Of a stretch of DNA of 64,000 nucleotides, positions 59,292 through 64,000 are shown piece by piece; within the stretch, counting starts at the first letter, position 1, and each line of letters opens with the position of its first letter. A model generated the notes under the pieces. The model was not told the DNA's origin, searched no databases, and was given only the letters and a program-made list of their open reading frames with translations. A program made the translations under genes and the position numbers. Where the stretch lies: assembly GCA_905221605.1 (NCBI GenBank), contig CAJNDS010002302.1, positions 27,501 to 91,500 on the forward strand, written 5' to 3'. Source of the stretch: Symbiodinium natans. Taxonomy: Eukaryota; Sar; Dinophyceae; Suessiales; Symbiodiniaceae.

Positions 59292-60426
59292 CTGCAGCCA
59301 AAGACAACCTAGCCCTTTGAGGCAACGTTTCAGGAAAAATACAAGAAGCAACCAGCGCTTAGGGTTTAGGGTTTGGGGTTTAGGGTCTGGGGTTAGGGTT
59401 TCGGGCTTAGGGGCCATTTTTGTGTTTGCTTACAGGGGTGGGGCATAGGATGTGTGGCAAAACGATGGGTGCTAACAAAGACCCCGTGCCAAGACACCGA
59501 GGTAAAGTCCGTCCCAGCTCTGTGGTGGATACTTGGAAGTTCATGGTACTTAGTCACCCAATCGTTGATTTTGTTTTACCCGGCATGATTCTCACCGGCC
59601 TATATATTCATATACACATGAATACATAAATAAGTATAAATATATACATATATGTATATGTTTACACATTTATTCATTCTTTCCGCAGGATTGAGGAATT
59701 AACGTGAGGGGGTCAAAGCCAGCGAGACCAGCGCCTCCACATAGTCCACAGGAGAGGGCAGGTAGTGATTGAGCTCCAGCACGAAGCGAGCCAGCCACTT
59801 GCCCATGGATTCGAATAGACCTCATGCACAACACGAATCCTGTTCTTCGACCCAGCTGTTCACCCAGGGCTTAGGAGCAGTGTTTAGGGTTCGGGGTCCA
59901 GGGTTTGGGGTTTTGGGTTTAAGGCTTAGGGTTGAGGGTGATTAAGCCCTAAAGCAAAACCCGAAACCCTCCGCTTAAAACTTGCCAGGGAATTTTGCTA
60001 CTGGGACTTGAGGCTGACTGTGCAGAATCGAAACCTGCGATGCCTGCGACTTCCAAAGGTTTTGTTTGGGGTTTAGGGTTTAGGGCTCATGAGAAGTTAC
60101 AAGTAGGGCAGGAAAGAGCCCCAAGTATGCTGGGAACTAGAGCTGTAGCTTGCCTTACAATACAGCCACAGTTGTCTCGACACACCAAGTCGGCTAAGGG
60201 GGGGTGATGTTGACTGGCTTAGGGTGCAGTGCTTAGGGTTTAGGGCGTAGGGCCAATGATAGGTTCCCCAACCATCCGTTCCCAAGAAACTGAAGGGCGT
60301 TTGATTTCGATGTCTACCAGCGACCAACGCAAAGCCAAGGCGAACAGAAAAGCACCCTTCAGTTGAGGCCCGGTTCAAGGTTAACGGCTTAGGGTTTGAG
60401 GTGTGTGCCTGGGTGGGGGGGCTGCG

Positions 60427-60459
<33 letters not shown>

Positions 60460-63400
60460 GTTGATAAAGCCCTAACCCCTAACCCCTAAACCCTAAACCC
60501 TAGACCCTAACCGCCCTAACCCCAAAGCCCTAAACCCTAAGCCCTAAACCCGAGACCCTGGGGAGCGCGCCCCTGGAAAACTCGTTGAGGTCCTTCTTCT
60601 GCATCGCCACCAGCGCGGCTCGTTGCTCAGCCTTGCCGCTGATCATTTCCTGAGAATTTGTCGGATCCCCCCAGAAACCGTATAGTGGTATAACTGCAGA
60701 ACCACCCTAAACCCTAAACCCTAAACCCTAAACACTAGACCCAAGAGTCCCTCGGAACAAAAAAGGGGCACCCTTGTTTGGTTTGAAGGGGCCTGTAAGG
60801 GAACCGAAACCCACCCCGGGTCCTAGAAAAACTATGCTGTTTAGGGCTTACAAAAGGGTTTATCTTGGCTGACTTCTGACCTCCTTACTAAAAGTTTAAC
60901 TTTCAGGCTCCCCCATCGTACCTGCCACAAAAGCTGAAAAGGTAAAAGTCCCAAGAGCCAGCCGCAAGAAAGCCAAGTTATGGGCCGCAAGGCCTGCAGG
61001 GCACGCGGCCTTCGTCAAAAGGTCGGTGCCGCCAATTACAGAAACAGCCGCCGCACCCACACAGAACCCTACACCCTAAACCCTATGCCCTAAACCCCAA
61101 AACGGAAAACGGACCCAGAAGAGCCCAACCGAAACCTTAAACTAGACGTTGAAGAGCCTCTTCTCTGCGCCAAGACTCCCCACCCCCGGCTGCCTCAAGT
61201 AGGCTCATGAGGGGGACCGGGTTGCAGGGGTTTAGGGTTTAGGGTTTGGGGCTTAAGGGGCCCCACCCGTGTTTAACCCTAAACCCTAAACCCGAAACCC
61301 TAAACCCGTCGGGGACTTTGGGATGTTGAAGGTTCAGGCTCAAGCTTCTGAATTCTGCGCCCAACGCCAAGAGGAAACCCCATGTAATTGCGGATTTTGG
61401 AAAATAGGGGTGCCCTTTTTGGGTCCCCCTTTCAAGGATTCTATTCTATTTAGGGTATACAAGGGGGTATCCCCAATTTGGGAAATACCCACTTGACTGA
61501 AAGGGCACGGATATTTGGCTGCACTCAGAAGGGTAGCTATAGATTAAACTCTTAGCTGCCACATTCAGAAACCCAATAAACCCAAAAAGGCCAGAGCTAA
61601 AGTTACAGTCGCAACAACGAGGCAGAACGCATGAGGACGAAGTGCGCGCATGCAGAAAGCCTTGTGTATAAGTATATAGCTTGTTGTGTGAATAGAATTC
61701 TGGGGCTGTGGGTTCGGGTTTACGGTTTAGGGTTTGGGGTTTAGGGTCTAGGGCTCAGATTTAGGATGCAGGGTTTACGGCTATGTGCGCTTCGGGCGTG
61801 GTGGTGTACGCCCAGTCCTCAGGGAAGAAGTCGTCCCCACATGGTTGTTTAGGGTTTAGGGTTTAGGGTTTAGGGTTTAGGGTTTAGGGTTTAGGGTTTC
61901 GGGGTTTTAGTGATGGGGTTTAGGGCTTCGGGCCCACCCCAGGCCCCAAACCCTCCTTAAACCCTAAAACCCCAAACCCTGAGTCCCTCAACCCTAAACC
62001 CTAAATCCTAAACCCTAAACCCTGAGTCCCTGAAGCCAGGAGGCCAGGAGGTTGAAAAAGGCGCGCTGCGTACCGGCCATGCCCTGGGCAGCTCCTTCGA
62101 CCAAGAGGCCTGGACTTTTTGGGGTTGTGGGGGTATCAGGAGTTTAGGGTTTAGGGTTGCAGGGTTTAGGGTTTAAGGTATAGGGTTTAGGGTCTAGGGT
62201 CTAGGGTTTAGGGTCTATGTCTAGGGTCGTGGGGCTGCGCTGCGTCGCAGACAGCTGCGGCGATCTGGGGCTCCATGCAACTTGAGCACTACTTTGGAGG
62301 TTCCGGATACTTATAGCCCAATTTTTAGGGTTTAGGGTTTAGGGTTAGAAACTTAGCCATAACCCGCTTATGAACCCCTTAAGTGCCCTAACAGGGTTAG
62401 AAATGGGTAAGACGTACAGCTCTAGTTGGGTTCATGAGTACCATGAACCTCCACCCGTCATAGCCAGCGTCGTGCTGATGTTCGTGCTTTTTCGGTCTGA
62501 CTACATATGCAATTATCAACCCGGGTCTCTAAACCCTAAAGCCGCAAACTAAATCTCAAGTGTTGGGATCTGGCTGGATGCAGTCCAGAACTTGATGATC
62601 AGGAATTGGGCCTTTCGGCAGGCTCAAGTAGAAAAACCAACCATTTCCTAACAGCTCTTGGTTTACTAGACCCAAGAGGAACCTAGGAATAGAAAGGGCG
62701 CCCTTCTGAATTAAAAGGGCCTTATAAGGGGAACCAAAACCCCCCAAAAAAGGGGGAATAAGATCCTGCTCTGGTTCCTAGTTTACATAGGGTTTAGGGT
62801 GCAGGGTTGAGGTTCTTGAGAGTTGTGCCAGCTGCAGCTGTGTTGCAGTCGTGCACAGGAACCATGCCACCTAAGATGCGTTCGTTTAGGGTTTAGGGTT
62901 TGGGGTTTGAGGTTTAGGGGTTAGTTTAGGGTAACCTCGATTGGCCACGAGCCAGAACTGCACAAACGACCGATAACTTCGAAAACGAGATGGACGAAAC
63001 AGCAGCCAGGTTGCTTTCTGAGTCCCTGAGACCCATAACGACCTTCCCCAGTTCCAGAACGCCCTCGCAGCACTGACCATTCCAGACAATGCCTGGGTCA
63101 GGGTTCATTCCCACAAACAAACTAACAGACGTGATTGCGTTAACCGCCCGTTGTAAGGGCTAACTTCCCGAAAGGTAGTCCTGATGGCCAAATGGAACTC
63201 AAACCTCGAAGAAAAGCGCCTACAATGCAGGGGGCTTGCCTAGAGCATCCCTTTGCCCAAGAGCATAAAAATTTCTTGCTAGTATACCATCTACGGCCCT
63301 TGTACTTTTTCAAGGTTACACTGAGCTAGGTAGGGCTTGAGACAACAAGGGCTACAAGAACTACCTTAAACCCTACATCCTAAACCCTAAACCCTAAACC

Positions 63401-63548
63401 CTACACCCTAAACCCTAAACCCTAAACCCTAAACCCTAACCCTAAACCCTAAACCCTACACCCTATTCCCGCCTCCGGCGAGGCCAGTGCCGCAGGACAG
63501 AAACAGTCCCACTCGCCCCTCTGCCAGACCGTCGGCCCCATACAGCGC
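59229..63548 (-). CDS. G1: unidentified multi-exon gene, 5' part beyond window
   Basis: Exons 63473-63548 (out 1), 62030-62109 (1/0), 61158-61193 (0/0) and 60573-60649 (0/2) phase as a chain; 59735-59820 (1/0) and 59229-59291 (0/stop) form a second. A missing exon or a different donor is needed between 60573 and 59820. Peptides are helical and well composed (LLVEGAAQGMAGTQRAFFNL, EMISGKAEQRAALVAMQKKD, GKWLARFVLELNHYLPSPVD). I recognise no domain. TAA at 59229 is followed by the repeat-free spacer. Confidence 0.6.
59735..59820 (-). CDS. G1 exon, 28 codons
   Basis: Acceptor TTGTGCATGAG|GT; reads LFESMGKWLARFVLELNHYL then PSPVDYVE; donor ATGTGGAG|GC. Phase 1/0; unusually free of flanking heptamers. 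Confidence 0.8.
60428..60458 (+). repeat. 31-base G run
   Basis: Longest homopolymer in the window; others at 17677-17697, 50627-50645 and 27581-27597 (C). Confidence 0.9.
60573..60649 (-). CDS. G1 exon, 25 codons
   Basis: Acceptor AAATTCTCAG|G; reads EMISGKAEQRAALVAMQKKD then LNEFS; donor TTTTCCAG|GG, or CTCCCCAG|GG at 60558. Confidence 0.85.
60735..60826. mobile_element. Family-4 MITE
   Basis: CTAGACCCAAGAGTCCCTCG ... CCCGGGTCCTAG; 92 bp. Confidence 0.85.
61158..61193 (-). CDS. G1 exon, AAGGGESWRREE
   Basis: Acceptor CCTACTTGAG|G, donor AGAGAAGAG|GC; phase 0/0. Confidence 0.7.
61510..61605. mobile_element. Family-7 element
   Basis: TTTGGCTGCACTCAGAAGGG ... CCAATAAACCCAAAAAGGCC ... CTAAAGTTACAG. 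Confidence 0.75.
61786..61817 (-). CDS. G1 candidate exon, DWAYTTTPE
   Basis: Acceptor CTTCCCTGAG|G; upstream frame gives CGDDFFPE. Donor unclear. Confidence 0.3.
62030..62109 (-). CDS. G1 exon, 26 codons
   Basis: Acceptor AAGTCCAG|GC completes Gly from 63473-63548; reads LLVEGAAQGMAGTQRAFFNL then LASWLQ; donor GGCTTCAG|GG. Other frames are open but less consistent. Confidence 0.75.
62289..62455. mobile_element. Family-1 MITE with TTTAGGG insert
   Basis: TACTTTGGAGGTTCCGGATA ... ACCATGAACCTCCA; three heptamers lie inside. Confidence 0.8.
62666..62781. mobile_element. Family-4 MITE
   Basis: CTAGACCCAAGAGGAACCTA ... CTGGTTCCTAG; 116 bp. Confidence 0.85.
63473..63548 (-). CDS. G1 exon, 25 codons
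   Basis: Acceptor TCTCTGAAAG|G, donor CGCCGGAG|GC. Reads ALYGADGLAEGRVGLFLSCG then TGLAG (phase 0/1). A second open frame (RCMGPTVWQRGEWDCF) cannot be excluded. Confidence 0.65.
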
Positions 63549-63569
63549 CTTTCAGAGACAAGTCGGGAG

Positions 63570-63655
63570 GGTTTAGGGTTTAGGGTTTAGGGTTTAGGGT
63601 TTAGGGTTTAGGGTTTAGGGTTTAGGGTTTAGGGTTTAGGGTTTAGGGTTTAGGG
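63570..63655 (+). repeat. TTTAGGG array
   Basis: About 12 perfect units flanking exon 63473-63548 on its acceptor side. Confidence 0.97.
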
Positions 63656-64000
63656 TGGCCAGGGCTCTGGCGTTGAAGCTTCTAGGGTTTCGGGGTTAAA
63701 GCAATTGTGGGCTTTCGGAGGTCTAAGGCGCAACTGGGCTTAGGAGCTGTTGGGGTTACACGGTGGATTCTTACATCTGGGAGGGTAAGGCTGGAAATGG
63801 TGCAGTCGCAAGACAAGGCAGGACATCTACGTACCTGAATGACCAGGCTCGCTGGATTAAACAGAGCAGTAGATGGGATTCACCCTAGACCCTAAACTCT
63901 CTAAACCCTAAACCCTTTCGCACAATGATCGGGATGGTTGCTCTCCATGCAGATCTCTGTTTGACAGAGAACCGACACACAGCAGCTAATCGACCGCTCC

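Larger units (their letters stand above)
1..64000. repeat. Interspersed telomere-like (TTTAGGG)n / (CCCTAAA)n sequence
   Basis: Perfect and decayed TTTAGGG or CCCTAAA tracts recur throughout in both orientations, with variants such as TTTGGGG, TTCAGGG and TTTAGAGGG. Most flank the short GC-rich islands annotated here as exons: CCCTAAA lies on the low-coordinate side and TTTAGGG on the high-coordinate side. The two best spacers (29567-29780, 58768-59228) and a few other blocks lack them. This is interstitial repeat inside introns, not a chromosome end. Confidence 0.95.

Overview
This window looks like a stretch of a dinoflagellate (or very close alveolate) nuclear genome, not a bacterial region. 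It is saturated with tracts and decayed variants of the heptamer TTTAGGG / CCCTAAA. There is no rRNA, tRNA, CRISPR array or bacterial operon. Almost every open frame longer than 60 codons is an artefact of reading the repeat (peptides such as GLGFRVWG or NPKPQTLNP). Between the tracts sit about 75 small GC-rich islands (12-160 nt). Read on the minus strand, most are open, start after AG (usually AG|G), end in AG|GT, AG|GC or AG|GA, and often join their neighbours in compatible codon phase. I read these as the exons; the telomere-like repeats and MITE-like elements fill the introns. GC and GA donors with AG|G junctions, many short exons, TTTAGGG repeats and same-strand gene order are all familiar from dinoflagellates. 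The organism call is an inference; chromerids and perkinsids also deserve a check.

The strongest anchor is a GYF domain spelled by four exons between 25525 and 24017 ([11 protein letters not shown] / GPF..M..W / AGYF), in phase 0/0/2 across the junctions. It proves the strand and the splice rules. A second anchor is a CCCH zinc finger (C-x7-C-x5-C-x3-H) near 30.2 kb, joined to a final exon by a 55-nt GT-AG intron.

Provisional layout, all on the minus strand, high to low coordinates. G1 (from beyond the right edge to 59229): unknown protein, stop at 59229. Spacer 58768-59228, free of telomere-like repeats. G2 (58767-29781): long multi-exon frame with basic coiled stretches, Pro/Ala-rich linkers and a C-terminal CCCH finger; it may be more than one gene. 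Spacer 29567-29780. G3 (29566-13104): GYF-domain protein with an Ala/Gln-rich helical tail. G4 (about 12493-5105): Pro-rich then mixed exons, ending in a possible stop at 5105. G5 (5024 to the left edge): further short exons, product unknown.

Two features stand out. First, intron ends tend to be inverted: the 5' side of the intron carries TTTAGGG and the 3' side CCCTAAA, so the pre-mRNA could pair across kilobase introns. Second, at least ten families of short inverted-repeat elements sit in the introns, and several end in CTTGG..CCAAG or CTAGG..CCTAG, which resemble AG|G splice ends. Exon edges were chosen by eye; where two frames are open I say so.
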